Source: Isoetes taiwanensis
Taxonomy: Eukaryota; Streptophyta; Lycopodiopsida; Isoetales; Isoetaceae
Assembly: GCA_021234155.1 (NCBI GenBank)
Contig: JAJEKV010000105.1
Span: forward strand, 1,958,494-2,022,493
Length of the DNA: 64,000 nt
Direction: 5' to 3'
The notes below the pieces were generated by a model. That model did not search any database and had not been told where the DNA came from. It saw only the letters and a list, made by a program, of their open reading frames with translations. This document shows, one piece after another, positions 1 to 11,485 of the stretch (positions within the stretch are counted from its first letter, which is position 1; every line of letters begins with the position of its first letter). The position numbers and the translations under genes are program-made.

Positions 1-67
1 TATTACTGTCCGGGTTAAAAAACCCCCGCCCCGAAGGGTTTTCGAGGGAAAAACCGTGGCAGTAATA
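1..67 (-). other. stem-loop module at the 3' end of LINE A
   Basis: Bases 1-8 (TATTACTG) pair with 60-67 (CAGTAATA), and the stem continues inward with CCGG/CCGTGG. In LINE sense (minus strand) the core reads a GGTTTT-type arm, CCTCG, AAAACCC, TTCG, GGGGC, then a G-run and T-run, and CCCGG. CCC-TTCG-GGG is a hairpin with a UUCG tetraloop. Related cores lie at 5279-5351, 11681-11758, 16291-16366, 24963-25033 and 29955-30031. The base pairing is visible; an RNA role is inferred. Confidence 0.65.
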
Positions 68-74
68 AGAATGC

Positions 75-2433
75 TGTCAAACTGTACAAGTATACATCAT
101 CATGAAATAAATGTGTATGTACATGTCAAGTGCGTGCCCGAGGACATAGCTGATCTCGCATGTCCATGACCTCCTGAAGGTATGATCCTAGCATCCGTAC
201 GGATGCCGTGCTCAATGTCACATGTAGCGGCCGCGGGCGACCAACTTCAAATATAGCGCCGTCGGATTTGATCATATGTTTGGGCAACTTTGAAGGGTAT
301 GAGATTCATCCTCAATGACTCCCATTTGGCGGCATTGACAGAGCACCGTCCCCGGCGTGGCTCACCAATCCATCTGCTGTCTCAATTCAAGATGATGTGC
401 CCCCGTCGCGAATGGAGGCAATGAGTCTGCGTCTTTTCATGGGCAAGTGGGTGCGCAGTAGCATTGTGGGCCTCGTTCCAATGTGGGATTTATGTGGCGC
501 TGGTAGTGTGCTGTCTTGACCTGTTCAAGGGCGGCATCCCAAAGCTTGCTGATGAAGCAAGCGTCAAGATATTGCCTCAAGCTATGGCGATCTGCCTCTG
601 TTTGCACATGTATGCACCTGTGCTCCTGCACATTCCATCTAGCCATCCATTGAGCTCTCTTTTCCCTCCAGCAGGCCTTGAGGCGTTGTGGCCCCATTGC
701 CATGATATAAGCTAGTTTTTGGGAGGCGAGCATCGTCCATGCCGACCACCTTCGAAAATAGACAATGTGGCGATCAAGGGCAGCCCTCTAAAGAGGCAAG
801 AATCCGTTTCCCTGCGGTAGAATTTGATATGGGACCGTGGACTTCACCCCTAGTGCTTTCATTACCAAGAAGGCTTTACGCACCGCTCCAAGTCATTCCA
901 AGTAGCGAGGGATACCATCTTGGGCCCCATACTTCAACCCCCCGTATAAAGGACGGGCTCCACTAAGACTTTGAGCAGGTGTGGCCCGATGGGTCCAATC
1001 ATACAACTCCGCTCTATGACTATTGTTTTGCATTGCATATAGTGCTTTCCAGCCCGCCGTAACTTCGTGGCCCGTATGGATGTGTCCCGGTGCATAGTAG
1101 ACGGAAACTCCACTCCCAAATATTTGTATGTGGATGCTACTTCCACATTCGCCCCTCGAATTAAGGAGGGGATCCTCGGGCGTCGTGAAGATGATATGAA
1201 AACCACCTTAGTCTTGGCCAAGTTGACGCGCATATCGATCGCTTGACAAAATGTGTCCGGGGCATCGAGATGTCGTTGCATGTCCGGCCGGTGTGTAAGC
1301 TAGGAGGTCCACATCATCGGCATATATTAATAACCGCTTGATGATCTGGTAGAGAAGGTGAGCCACAATCAGCCCCCATTATCGCCAAGCCAGCTCTCCA
1401 ATTGATCAATGTAAAGCCCAAACAATGTTGGGGAGAGAGGGCATCCCCGGCGAACCCCTCGATACTACTATCAAATGGTTGGCTTGTCGGCGCAACCGAC
1501 CCGAGCATCTTTCATAAAGCACAGTACCTTTGCATTACGCAAATCTCTACGGAACCCCCACCGCCGCCAATCTTGCCCATAGTTTTTCCCCGAGGCACGG
1601 TGTCAAATGCCTTTGCAAAATCCACGGCAACAATATAGATCCCGGCGGTTCCTGGCCGTCTTCAACCGTAGCTTCGCAATGTGAATATGTGGTCAATGGT
1701 TGAGTGTCGAGGTCTGAATCCCGCACGGGTGAGGGGCCGTATCTCTGCTTGCCTCTGCCCGGCCCGTCAACCTGCTGCTTTCGAGAATCCCAAAAGCAAT
1801 TTTGCAAACACCGAACCGACCATGATTGTTCGGTGGTGGGCTGGGCGGTCGCGGGTCACCGCCTTATAGATGGGAACAACTCGCTATTGGTCCAACGCAT
1901 CGGGAAGCCTTCTGTAATGCCTTGTTGAACAAAGGCGGTCAAGACTGGTATTATGGGCGGCCCGCCCCGCTTAAGCAATTACGCCGCATGCCATCCAGTC
2001 CCGGGCTTTCCCATTGGCAAGACGCCGCAAGCCTTGTTCCACGTCCCGAATCTGTGATTTCCAGTACTGGGCCTTCTTGCAGGGGTAGTGCTGCATGTGC
2101 ACCCTGAGGGTCGTATAGCTGTTGCAAGTATTGCCTCCATTGCTCGGGAGTGATGTTCCCTGTGGGCTGTACTGGCTTTCTAAGAACCCTTCGCCAGAAG
2201 GTCCTGGGGTGACGTTCCAGGAGATAAAACATTTCCCTTTGATGTCTTTGCAATGTACCGCTTTCTTAGCTTTAAGGAAGACGCTGGTCTTGTCGACCGC
2301 ATGTGGGCGTAAAGCAGGGTCTGTGACTTGGCGGAGCCAGCGTTTGTGTTCCTTGCACTCTGCATCAAACCATTGATTACGTGGGAAGGTTGTGTTCCTG
2401 GAGGTCCGTCGCGAAGGTGATTTCAAAGTTTTA
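75..2433 (-). pseudogene. LINE A: decayed non-LTR retrotransposon (RT and C-terminal zinc-finger region)
   Basis: This is a minus-strand relative of LINE B, broken by many stops and shifts. Bases 437-733 match the C-terminal region of LINE B (shared motif ARWNVQEH, then YQRHIN). Bases 934-1281 match the RT tail, including LAKTKVV and YKYLGVEFPS. Bases 1300-1810 hold eroded RT motifs, including EKLWARL. Bases 1951-2426 match the linker before RT (FPRNQWFDAECKEHKRW). Everything upstream of that linker (endonuclease, ORF1, 5' UTR) is missing: homology stops at about 2430, exactly where the candidate Helitron begins. It cannot encode a working protein. In life the element would copy itself by target-primed reverse transcription. 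Confidence 0.85.
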
Positions 2434-5203
2434 TCTCTAGAACAACGTATAGGAAAAGAGTAGGATCTAAGTCATAAGTCTTGATAATTTGGTTTGTGGC
2501 AGGTATGGCAAAGAATAGCACCTGGGTTGATTCACAAGTTTGATAATGAGGAAATGGTACCGTTGATCGCTCCAACGCCTTTGCTGATATTGAATGGTTT
2601 GTGCTTTGTGTCTATCTATTAAGGCCAAAAGAGTTAAATCCACATATTAAAGACCCTTTAAAAGGCAATACACGTGAACTCCCCGAATGATCATGGGCTT
2701 GCTTTTAAGTTCTTTCTTGAAAGTAGTTTGATTGATGTACATTGTGATTTAAAAATTTGGGTTTCCAAATATTCGTGTATGCCAAAATCATAGCAGCCAA
2801 GAACAATACACATATAGATAATTGATGCATTCTTTGTTTCAAGGCCTTTGACTGGTAATCCCTGTTCTTTGTTACATCATGACAATTAGTAGCAGCTATA
2901 CACATTGAAACTAGCTGCTAAAATTTATAAAATTTTATTAAGACTAAAAAGGATGTCTCAGACCAAGTGAAAACTAAGATGTAGGTGCATTTCATGTTCT
3001 TTGGTAACTGGTTTTGTCCGAATTTGCATGAGCATGGTTTTTTTCACAGTTTGAGAAAAAAATAGAGTTTCAGTTTTTTTCAACAGGTTTTATCCCGTGT
3101 CGGCCTCGCCATGGCCTGGCAAGGGCCTCTTGCTAATAATATGACGGTCAAATAGTTATTTAAGAATTAAAGAAGATGAGGTAAATTAAGCAGGTCCACA
3201 TGAATTGTGACACTTTCATTTACTAAAGAACATGATTATGTTATAGCTGATGTTCAGTTAAGCAAGTCTACAGGAATTGTAACACTCATATGCCCATATG
3301 AACTGTGAGATTCATGTTAACATTTCTTCATCTGAACTGTGACATGCATGTGCCCACATGGATTGTCTCATTTGGGTGCCACATCAACTGTGACATTGGC
3401 AACGTTTCTTCATTGGGTATATCATGTATAAACAAGCATGTGAACTAGACATGAACCCTATGTGCAAGATCTGGTAGTAAACTTGCTGTATATTATTTTT
3501 TTGAGCATAGTAAATAATCTGCTGAAATGCAGAATATTCATTTCCAAAGTGGCATTGGATCTTGAATCTAATTATTATCAATGGGGCAAATTGTAGATGT
3601 GCATGAATATTAATAGAAGTTCCAAGTATAATTTAAGAGGCATTTATTTGTGAAGGGTGTATACATATTTGTCCGAAAGCTCTTATTCCACAAGCGCTAC
3701 AATTGTATGAAGCTAGGAACCTGTGTTTGACATCAGATGCGATAAAAAAGAATGCAAATCTATATAGGAGGATCACCATAGTGCATCATGGTCCAAATGT
3801 GGATCAGAAAAAGATAGATAAAATTCTCCAATAGTAGATCCGGCCATAATTGTTATATCAATCTAAACCACTAAAGTTGAAAAAAAAGACCTATTCTTAA
3901 CCATTAAACCTTCATACGATTGGGGCTTTCAATGAGTTCTTTCTATTTTTAGATTTTATGGTAATAAATATCTACATTTTTTGAACAAAAATTTGCAAAA
4001 TACCTAGAACTATGATTTTCTTAACTACGCAACTTAATTCACAAAAAAAATTATTTGGAGCTTTCGTTATCTATCCACTATTGCCCCCCAAAAAAAACAA
4101 AAGAGAGATGGTGGTGAATACAATAACTCTTTTAAAACTATAGGTTCATAGGATGGGAGGCCAACCGTAAACCAAAATGTTCAATTGTATAAACCAAAAT
4201 GTCCAATTGTATAGGCTTATAGGACAGGATGTCAACGTAAAACTATAGGCTTATAGGATGGGATGTCAAAGCATAAACCAAAATGTCCAATAGTAAACCC
4301 TTGCTTGCACCACATGTGTTTATCTAGGGATCACTATACAAACCTTCTCATTGTAACATTTAGGCTAAGCACCGTCAAATCAACACAAGTTCTTCCCAAC
4401 ACGCATCGATGCATGTGAACCAAAATCCAACAAGCATTGTACCTGCACATGTGAAAATAATATCATAAAAACCCAACCTTCTCTTTCCATACTAGCAAAT
4501 ATCTAATATCCAAAGTTCATACATCTTTATCCACAAAACAACTATTACGTGGCTCTATCCCATCTTATAAACCCTCGACTTAAGATATAAAGTTCATTAC
4601 ACATAGCTCAATCCCGTTTTATAGACCATCAACTTAAAATATAAAGTTCACTACACATAGCCCAATGTTCTCTCTCCATATTCTATTCTATATTAGCAAA
4701 TATTATATTATGGTGAATTCTAACTCTCAAATTGAAACAAAAGTTTCCAACATCTAATTTGTCAGTCCATTTTGTTTGGCATCATATAATAGTATCCAAC
4801 CAAAAATAGCTCACGTTAGCTCTATAAATCATTGACCTCCTCCTCATCATTAGCTAATTTCACAGTGTGACATCCATGTTCGACTTTAACAATTGATGGT
4901 CTATCTACAATCTATTTCCACTCACTTATAGTACATGCATAGAAAAATGTTTCTGTGCCACTACATTTAAGTTCAAAAAGCTACAACTTCAACACAACCA
5001 CCATCCCTATAGAAAAAGAAATACCAACATCCAATTTATTTAAGGTCGGCCACCCCAGGCAATGTTACTATAGTCTTTTAAATTCACTTTTAGGCTATAT
5101 GTTCTCTTCCGCATCTAGCAATTTCTAAATGGTGAGGTTGCTTTACTTATCCACATCTTTTCAAATTGTTACTAAGCCCGGCAACGCCGGGCACCATAAC
5201 TAG
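2434..5203 (+). mobile_element. candidate non-autonomous Helitron
   Basis: The right end is classic for a plant Helitron: a GC-rich hairpin, GCCCGGC-AAC-GCCGGGC (5176-5192), seven bases, then CTAG (5200-5203) followed by T. The proposed left end is TCTCTAG at 2434, preceded by A, placed where LINE A homology stops. Plant Helitrons begin with TC and insert between A and T, so both ends fit. The roughly 2.8 kb between is AT-rich and has no convincing gene. The right end is well supported. The left end is inferred, because the two flanks do not rejoin into one recognisable LINE. Confidence 0.5.
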
Positions 5204-5278
5204 TAGAATAGAATATAGTTTTTATCGTACACGGAGACCAATTGGCCTATGGGACCCAAACAGGAGGCGCAACAAGCG

Positions 5279-5351
5279 TATTACTGTTCTGGTTAAAAAA
5301 ACCCCTTCCCGCCCTAAAGGGTTGTTTGGGGAAAAAATCGTGACAGGAATA
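5279..5351 (-). other. stem-loop module at the 3' end of LINE B
   Basis: Same position and core as in LINE A. The outer stem is TATTACTG / CAGGAATA (imperfect). The inner hairpin in LINE sense is CCC-TTTA-GGG, where LINE A has TTCG. This copy is more eroded on the downstream arm. Confidence 0.5.
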
Positions 5352-5369
5352 GGGTTCGCTGTCAAACTG

Positions 5370-5396
5370 TACAAATACAAATACAAATACAAATAT
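5370..5396 (+). repeat. short (ACAAAT)n repeat in the LINE B 3' UTR
   Basis: ACAAATACAAATACAAATAC-type hexamer repeats lie just inside the stem-loop module. LINE A has only a remnant (ACAAGTATACA) at the same place. Confidence 0.7.
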
Positions 5397-5417
5397 AGAC
5401 AGAATTATGTACATATA

Positions 5418-6044
5418 TCAGGTAAGTGCCCGAGGACCGAGCTGATCACGACGATCCATGATCTCTTGAATGTATGAGCCCAACCTTCGTACCAAGCCCG
5501 TGCTCAGCATCTCATGCAGGGGCTGGCCAGGACGGACCAGCTCAGCATAGCGTATCCGAATGTCATCATATGCCGGACAACTCTGAAGGATGTAACATTC
5601 GTCTTCCACAGCTCCAACCTGGCAGCGTTGACAAAGCCTCTCCTGACACAGCTCCCCAACCCACCTCCCTGTCTCAATCCGAAGATGGTATACACCTGTG
5701 CGGATAGAGGCAATGGATCTGCGCTTTTTCATGGGTAGATGAGTGTGCAGGTAGCGTTGCGGGCCGCGCTCTAACATGGAATTGATGTGGCGTTGATAAT
5801 ATGCCGTCTTGACCTGTTCAAGGGTGCTGGCATCCCATAGCTTACTGAGGAAGTATGCGTCAAGGTACTGTCTGAGACTGCGGCGATCTGCCTCCGTTTG
5901 CACTTGGATGCACATGTGCTCTTGCACATTCCATCTGGCCAGCAACTGAGCTCTCTTTTCCTGCCAGCAGGCTTTTAGGCATTGAGGCCCCATTGCCATA
6001 GTGTAAGCGAGGTTAGGGAGACGAGTATCGTCTATGCTGACCAC
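5418..6044 (-). pseudogene. LINE B C-terminal region with cysteine-rich (zf-RVT-like) motif
   Basis: A 208-residue open stretch. Its last third has the pattern C-Q-R-C, then VEDECYILQSCPAYDDIR, the C-x2-C ... C-P arrangement commonly found after the RT of LINEs (zf-RVT-like) and thought to help bind template RNA. It ends by a stop at 5418 shortly before the 3' UTR. The upstream part (ARWNVQEHMCIQVQTEADRR) is shared with LINE A. It belongs to the same polyprotein as the RT at 6285-7025 but is separated from it by frame breaks. Confidence 0.75.
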
Positions 6045-6284
6045 CTTCTAGAAGTAGACGATGTGTCTATCAATGGCCCCTCTTTGAAGAGGCAAGAAAC
6101 CTGTTTCCTGCAACAGTATCTTGTATGGGACTGTGGACTTCACCCCCAGGGCCCGTGCCAAGAAAGCTTTTTGCACCTGCTCCAAGTCATTCTAAGTGGC
6201 GAGGGAAATCACCGGGCCCCAGACCTCGACCGCGTACAAAAGCACAGGTTCTACTAGCACCTTGAATAGGTGCAATTGGTGGGC

Positions 6285-7025
6285 CTAATCATACAGCTCT
6301 GCCTTGTGGCTATTGTTCTCCATTGCATAGAGTGTCTTCCAACCTGCTGCAGCTCGCAGCCGGATGGAATTGTCCCAGTTCATGGCCGACGGGAACTCCA
6401 CCCCTAAATATTTGTAAGCGGACACCATTTCAACATTTTGGCCATGATAAGTGAGGATTGGAGGCCTTGGCTGACGTGCAGGCGATATCAGAACTACCTT
6501 AGTTTTGGCTAACTTGACGCACATATCAATTACCTGGCAAAATATGTCCAGGACATCGAGATGGCGTTGCTTGTCTGCCTGAGTGTGTGCTAAAAGGTAC
6601 ACATCGTCAGCATAGATCAGCTGCCTGATGATCTGGTATATGAGGTGAGCCCCAGTGCGTCCATTATCAGCGAGCCATCTCTCCCGCTGATCAATATACA
6701 GGTCAAATAGTGTGGGAGAGAGAGGGCATCCCTGGCGGACCCCGATAATGCTCTCGAATGGTTGGCCCGCTAGTTGCAGCCAGCCGGTGCATGTCTCATA
6801 TAACCTGTACACCGCGTTTTGCAGTTCGGCAGGGATGTCTAGCTGCTGCAACCTTGCCCACAGCTTTTTCCGAGGCACAGTATCAAAAACCTTGGCGAGG
6901 TCTATGAAGCAACAATACAGATCTTGCCGACGGTTCCTGCTATCCTCAACCAGAGTCCGCAGCGTGAAGATATGATCTATGGTTGAGTGCCTCGGCCTGA
7001 ATCCTGCTTGTATGAGTGCTCGCAC
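6285..7025 (-). pseudogene. LINE B reverse transcriptase domain
   Basis: A 246-residue stretch with the ordered non-LTR RT motifs: QAGFRPRHSTIDHIF, FIDLAKVFDTVPR, GVRQGCPLSP, the catalytic YADD in LIYADDVYLLA, LAKTKVV, and YKYLGVEFPS. The catalytic aspartates (FIDL and YADD) are kept. The frame is open through the whole palm, which suggests a fairly recent copy, but the flanking parts are shifted or stopped. The enzyme would reverse-transcribe the LINE RNA at the nicked target. Confidence 0.9.
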
Positions 7026-7637
7026 TCCTGCTGCCTCTGCCCATCAGGATTCTGGCGAGGAGCTGTGCAAACACTGAGCTGATCATTATGGTTCAGTAAT
7101 TGGCCAGGCAATATGGGTCTCCTGCCTTGTAGATTGGGACAACCCTACTAGTGGTCCATTGCGGGGAAAACCTCCTCGCAATGCTTTATTGAACATGTCA
7201 GTCAGTACCGGTGCCATGGATGGTCCTGCCCACTTGAGTAACTCTGCCTGCATGCCATCAAGGTTTGGTGCTTTTCCATTGGCTAGACGTTGCAGCCGTT
7301 GTGATACCTCCGCCTCTGTGATTTCCAGTACCGGGCCCTGTTGGGGGGGTAATGCCGCCCGTGCACCCTCATGGTTGTAGAGCTGCTGTAGGTATTGCCC
7401 CCACTAGTCTGGAGTGATATTTCCTGTGGGCGGCACTGGCCTCCTAAGCACTCTCCGCCAGAAGGTCCTGGGATGACGTTCTAGGAGGAAGAACATTTCC
7501 TATTGATGGGCCGCAATGTACCTGGCCTTTCCAGCCTTAAGGAAAGTGCGGTATTGCTTGACTACATCCGAGCGTAGAGCAGGGTCTGTGATTTGGCGGA
7601 GCCAGCGTTTGCGTTCTTTGCACTCGGCATCGAACCA

Positions 7638-8634
7638 CTAGTTACGTGGAAAAGCCGTAGTTCTCGAGGTTTGCCGAGGGCAACTTCTTTCAAAACACCT
7701 GTCTGCAGCAGCCCCGAGGACGTCAATGAGCCTGCCTGCCTGCTGCTCCAGCGTTGAGCATTGTGAGATGCTTGCCACATCCTCCGTAAGCATCTGGGAG
7801 TAAGTAAGAGTGCACTCATAGTCCAGTCTGAGCTGGGGCATACAAGGAGATGTTGGACAGGCGTCTGGAACAACCTGCCAAGCTAGCTGCAAGTAGAGCG
7901 GCAGGTGGTCTGAGTCCACCTCCTCATCCCTACCAGCCGTTCCCACTCGAAAATGTTTGACGAGATGCATGTCCTGCTCGGCCACCAAAACATAGTCTAC
8001 CACGCTGGACCCACCTCCCTGGTTCTCCTGCCTACAAGTGTGTTGGCTGGAGGATGTCCATTGTGCTAGTCCATTGCAAATCACTAGGTTAAAGATACTG
8101 CAGAGCAGCAACAGCTGCCTCCCATAGCGCGAGACCTGAATGTCAATTGATGCCCGTGGTCAAGCTCCTTCTGAAGGGCTCAGCTGCAACACATCATCTG
8201 CTAGAGGGTCAAATCTCATCGGTTGTTTCGTGTCAGTGGGGGCATTGAAGTCTCCAACGAGCATGACCCTACCCTCCTGCTTGTGCTCCTGTATGTCATC
8301 GTATAGATCGACATAGAGCTCCAACATATCCACACCCGGATAGTTGTGATAGAAGTTGTTCTCGGCATGCGGGAAGTAGCAGGCTGCCACAAAGAGGGCT
8401 ACCATTGCAATTTTGCACACGCACCCACAGGTACCTATTATGTTTGTATGTCTTACACAGGGAAATTAACTGTGACAGGGCTGTCCGGTAGTAGAAGGCG
8501 ACCCTTCCGTGCCCCCGCTTTCCTGTGCATTTGTTGAAGACGGAGTAGCGATGGGATCCTGGCAAGTCGGGTAGTCTATGTCCAGCATGCTCCCATGTTT
8601 CCATGAGGAAGATGAACGTCCATATCGGCGGCAA
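7638..8634 (-). pseudogene. LINE B APE-type endonuclease domain (three frame pieces)
   Basis: Three overlapping minus-strand stretches together make an exonuclease-endonuclease-phosphatase fold. 8296-8634 has LPDLPGSHRYSVFNK and GRVAFYY (N-terminal part). 8160-8420 has CYFPH and the catalytic-type motif VGDFNAPTD. 7638-8111 has VDYVLV and the C-terminal SDHLP motif. The domain nicks target DNA in LINE retrotransposition. Frame shifts at about 8300 and 8130 break it. Confidence 0.8.
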
Positions 8635-9092
8635 CTGAGTTGAGACTGTCCCCCTTCTGCGCTCTCAACTCCGACTGACTCGCTTCAAAGGCAGTCTGCA
8701 CGCTTTGCATGATGGTGGCGGCCTCCGCAACTTCTGATTGGAGGCGGGAGATGGTTGCCCTTGTCTCCTGATCAGCACGCTGCCTATCTTGTGCCATGGT
8801 GTCTATGATGGTGGAGAGGGAGTCCACACGAGCCCGAGGTCAGCAAGATCTTGCTTCTGCTATTGTCTTTCGAAGTGTGCCAAACAGATGTCTTCTTCCA
8901 GTTGTTGTGTACGTCTCCATCTCTGCAAGCCGTTGCCTCTCTCCTACCAGTTGTCTTCTGAGAACATGGGGCGCCGAGGACTAGATCTCTTGTGCCAAGT
9001 CTGCAATTCGGGTCATGTTGCATGCGATTGCTGCCTCCAGTTTTTTCAAGGCCGTCGTCTGTGCCTGGTCTGCCATGGAATCTGAATAGCAA
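8576..9092 (-). pseudogene. LINE B ORF1-like coiled-coil region
   Basis: Two minus-strand frames cover this stretch. The stretch at 8576-8827 contains MAQDRQRADQETRATISRLQ followed by heptad-like residues, consistent with a coiled coil. The stretch IIDTMAQDRQRADQETRATI resembles LINE C (IDAMSTRAEAMIQDRERLEQ), so the segment is a conserved part of this LINE family. By position, before the endonuclease, it is probably the ORF1 or N-terminal RNA-binding part. No zinc knuckle is visible. Confidence 0.55.
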
Positions 9093-9198
9093 TCAATCTC
9101 CTCTCGGGTCGATCTCGCTGATTGGGCCTTTGCGCTTACCTCTCTCCTCATGGAAGTGGCCTCTCCCTTGGTCTCAGTGGACGATAAAAATCATCCTT

Positions 9199-9224
9199 TC
9201 TTTCTTTCTTTCTTTCTTTCTTGT
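9199..9224 (+). repeat. (TTTC)n microsatellite
   Basis: About six TTTC tetramers in a row inside the 5' part of LINE B. Confidence 0.9.
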
Positions 9225-9458
9225 TCTTGCCGTCTAGTCGGAGCCGTTTATGTGGAGGACCATCTGCTTGATTCTCCTGGGCGGGCTCATCCTGTCTAAG
9301 ATTGGTAGGTTGGAGGCATGCGCGGGCAACAGTCGGGGGCTGGGCATGGGCCTCGGTTTGGGTTGTGGCTTGAGGGGTGTCTCCATCCAGGTGGGGGTTT
9401 GGGTAGAGGGGTACATAAGTGGCCATTGTTGATTGGAGTCCGCAAGGTCAAGAAGCGA

Positions 9459-9568
9459 ATTAAAAGTGTACAAGGAGTATTTAGGGACTCAAAGATTAAA
9501 AGGGAAAGCATAAAGATTAAGTGCGCACAAGGAGTATTTAGGGAATCAAAGATTAAAAGGAAAGCATA
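9459..9568 (+). repeat. tandem duplication in the LINE B 5' UTR
   Basis: Two adjacent roughly 60-bp units share ACAAGGAGTATTTAGGGA followed by (C/A)TCAAAGATTAAAAGG. Duplicated 5' UTR segments are common in LINE promoters; no function is shown here. Confidence 0.8.
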
Positions 9569-10240
9569 GAGAATGCCCATCCTTAGTGGTTGGCATGGGG
9601 GGGTTCAGCCCTATGGGTGGGGGGTTCAATTTCGGCTATTGCCAGAATTCTTTTGGAATGGGAAGGAGTTGGAAGGTGGGCTGTTCGAGCTCTTGGCCTT
9701 GAGTCTAGAGAGAGAATATAGCTTGAGGACTTAGAACCAGAACCTAGGCTTCAATGCAACACACCAAAGGCTTTATGCTTTAGCTGGCCGGTGGTGGTGG
9801 AATCTACAACGCAACGCCAGACACAACCGCAAGCGCGGTGGTCGAGTCGCCTTTGACAAAACCCTAGAGAGAGAGTGTGGCTAAAGTACCACAGGGAGAG
9901 GAAAAATGTGCAAGGACAATGGCTAGAAGGCCCAAAGGAGACAAACTGTGCCAGGAGGAAGGATGAAACAAGGAAGAAAGGATTGTGCAACCACTGTGAG
10001 AGCGAATTCTAGAGAGAGAAAGCATGCTAGAGAGAGAATACGTGGAGCAGGGCACTAGAGAGAGAAGGAGCAAGGCGCACATAATGCATAATCTCCAGGG
10101 CCGGGGGAGCAGTGCACACAGAATGCATAATCTCTGGGGCCGGGGTCCATTTGCGATGGTGTGCGTGACATCGAACATTGTTATCCAGGCTAGATTCTTT
10201 GTCGTACTACATGGCAGAAGTGGTCTTCCAGTGCTGGACG

Positions 10241-11032
10241 CAGTGTAGATGGGTAAGTACACATGAAGCAAACCCCACCCGTATTGGCTACAGGGCCTGA
10301 TCAGCCCGAATGGCATATTAGAACCGAAGTAGGCACTGTATGCGGATGAGATTGGTAATGCAAGGAATATGAGGTGTTATTATGGTATATCTATGCATAC
10401 CAATCTGGTTGGTTGGATGCAGTAGGACTATTGGTGGTAAGCTTGCATAGGTGCTATGGTATAAGTTGTTATGAATGAATAGTTCCTAGAATGCTCCAAA
10501 CCCCCACTTAGTCTTTAGGACTAACCCCCAGGCTGATGTAAGAAGTATCGGATGGAGTCGAGTGTAGCAGGACAGCCGAGACACTGGGTTAGAGGCCCTG
10601 ATAGGATTAGGAGCTCTCTAATGGAAGGCCTTCCTCATAGTTAGGGTGTATATCTGATAGATTGTGAAAATTGTATATCTTGGATATTTGGATGTATATA
10701 TATGTATTATATGATTTGTCTTTCACATTTGTTGGATATTTAATGGAAATAAAGATTGGATTCTTTACCGTGTTATATGGGTTTACAAGTTGCATAATTA
10801 GGATATTCAATTAGCCCAACCTCCCTTGACAAGTGCTAGTAGTAATGTAATGAAACCAACAGGATCCCAAGCTGCCTCAGAGAGGCCAGCTTGGCAATCC
10901 CGTTACATTTTCTCCAATCCAAAAAACCATCTAATCTATATTGAAATATATGATGTCTAATAATGATCACATCTAATCTATCTTGAAATATAGGATGTCT
11001 AATAATGCTTAATATGCCAAGTATAATAACAT
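10241..11032. other. intergenic stretch, no gene seen
   Basis: Mixed sequence without a credible frame. It holds a hairpin (CCAAGCTG ... CAGCTTGG, about 10867-10893) and a direct duplication of about 54 bp at 10930-11010 (CATCTAATCTATNTTGAAATAT, then GATGTCTAATAATG). Confidence 0.6.
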
Positions 11033-11371
11033 GTGGCCCCTTTTGTCCGAGCGGGAGCAGGCGAGGTCAATCCCATATCCAGGAATATGGTAGCTGATAC
11101 CATGATCCAGCTGAAGCAGGAAGTTGTGCATGCCATGGCTTTAAGAAGGATGTTGGATCGAAAGGAGGTCTGGTATTATAATGGCTTAAGGCCATATTTT
11201 GAGAACCTATTTCACCAGTGGCAGCAGAAGCGTGAGGCCCATGTATTGATGTTCTTGGACTTCTCTACATACACCATTAAGCAGCTGGATAAGATGCTGC
11301 TTATCTTTGGAAACACAACTGTTGCAGACCTGACTATGCAGGATCTGATTGATGCAGCTGACTACGTTTGA
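11033..11371 (+). CDS. unidentified small ORF (112 aa), possibly an exon fragment
   Basis: Not recognised. It encodes a 112-residue, mostly helical-looking sequence without signal peptide or membrane segment. Residues around 45-95 (YYNGLRPYFENLFHQWQQKR, then FLDFSTYTIKQLDKMLLIFG) have the mixed polar/hydrophobic texture of real protein, unlike the AT-rich flanks. It sits between LINE B and the Helitron2-like array with no visible promoter. It could be a fragment of a host gene moved by the neighbouring rolling-circle elements, or a chance frame. Confidence 0.35.
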   Translation: MAPFVRAGAGEVNPISRNMVADTMIQLKQEVVHAMALRRMLDRKEVWYYNGLRPYFENLFHQWQQKREAHVLMFLDFSTYTIKQLDKMLLIFGNTTVADLTMQDLIDAADYV

Positions 11372-11485
11372 AGACAATGTTAGGAATGTGGCAAACTATG
11401 AACACTAAGGCCTACAAGTGGTATTATAATTTATGGTTTTGGCTAACCTTTGGTCTCACTATGCCAAAGGTTAGATTTAGGCTAT

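Larger units (their letters stand above)
5205..10240 (-). mobile_element. LINE B: near full-length non-LTR retrotransposon
   Basis: On the minus strand this contains, in order, a 5' UTR rich in CTAGAGAGAGAA-like repeats (about 9700-10240), a coiled-coil ORF1-like region (8576-9092), an endonuclease (7638-8634), a linker, reverse transcriptase (6285-7025), a C-terminal cysteine-rich region (5418-6044) and a 3' UTR with the stem-loop module (5279-5351). The 3' tail at about 5205-5280 (GGAGACCAATTGGCC on the plus strand) resembles 22845-22900, which gives a second copy of the family terminus. The frames are broken but all domains remain recognisable. Clade assignment is left open: it has an APE-type endonuclease and a CCHC-like tail, so it is not RTE-like. 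Confidence 0.8.
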
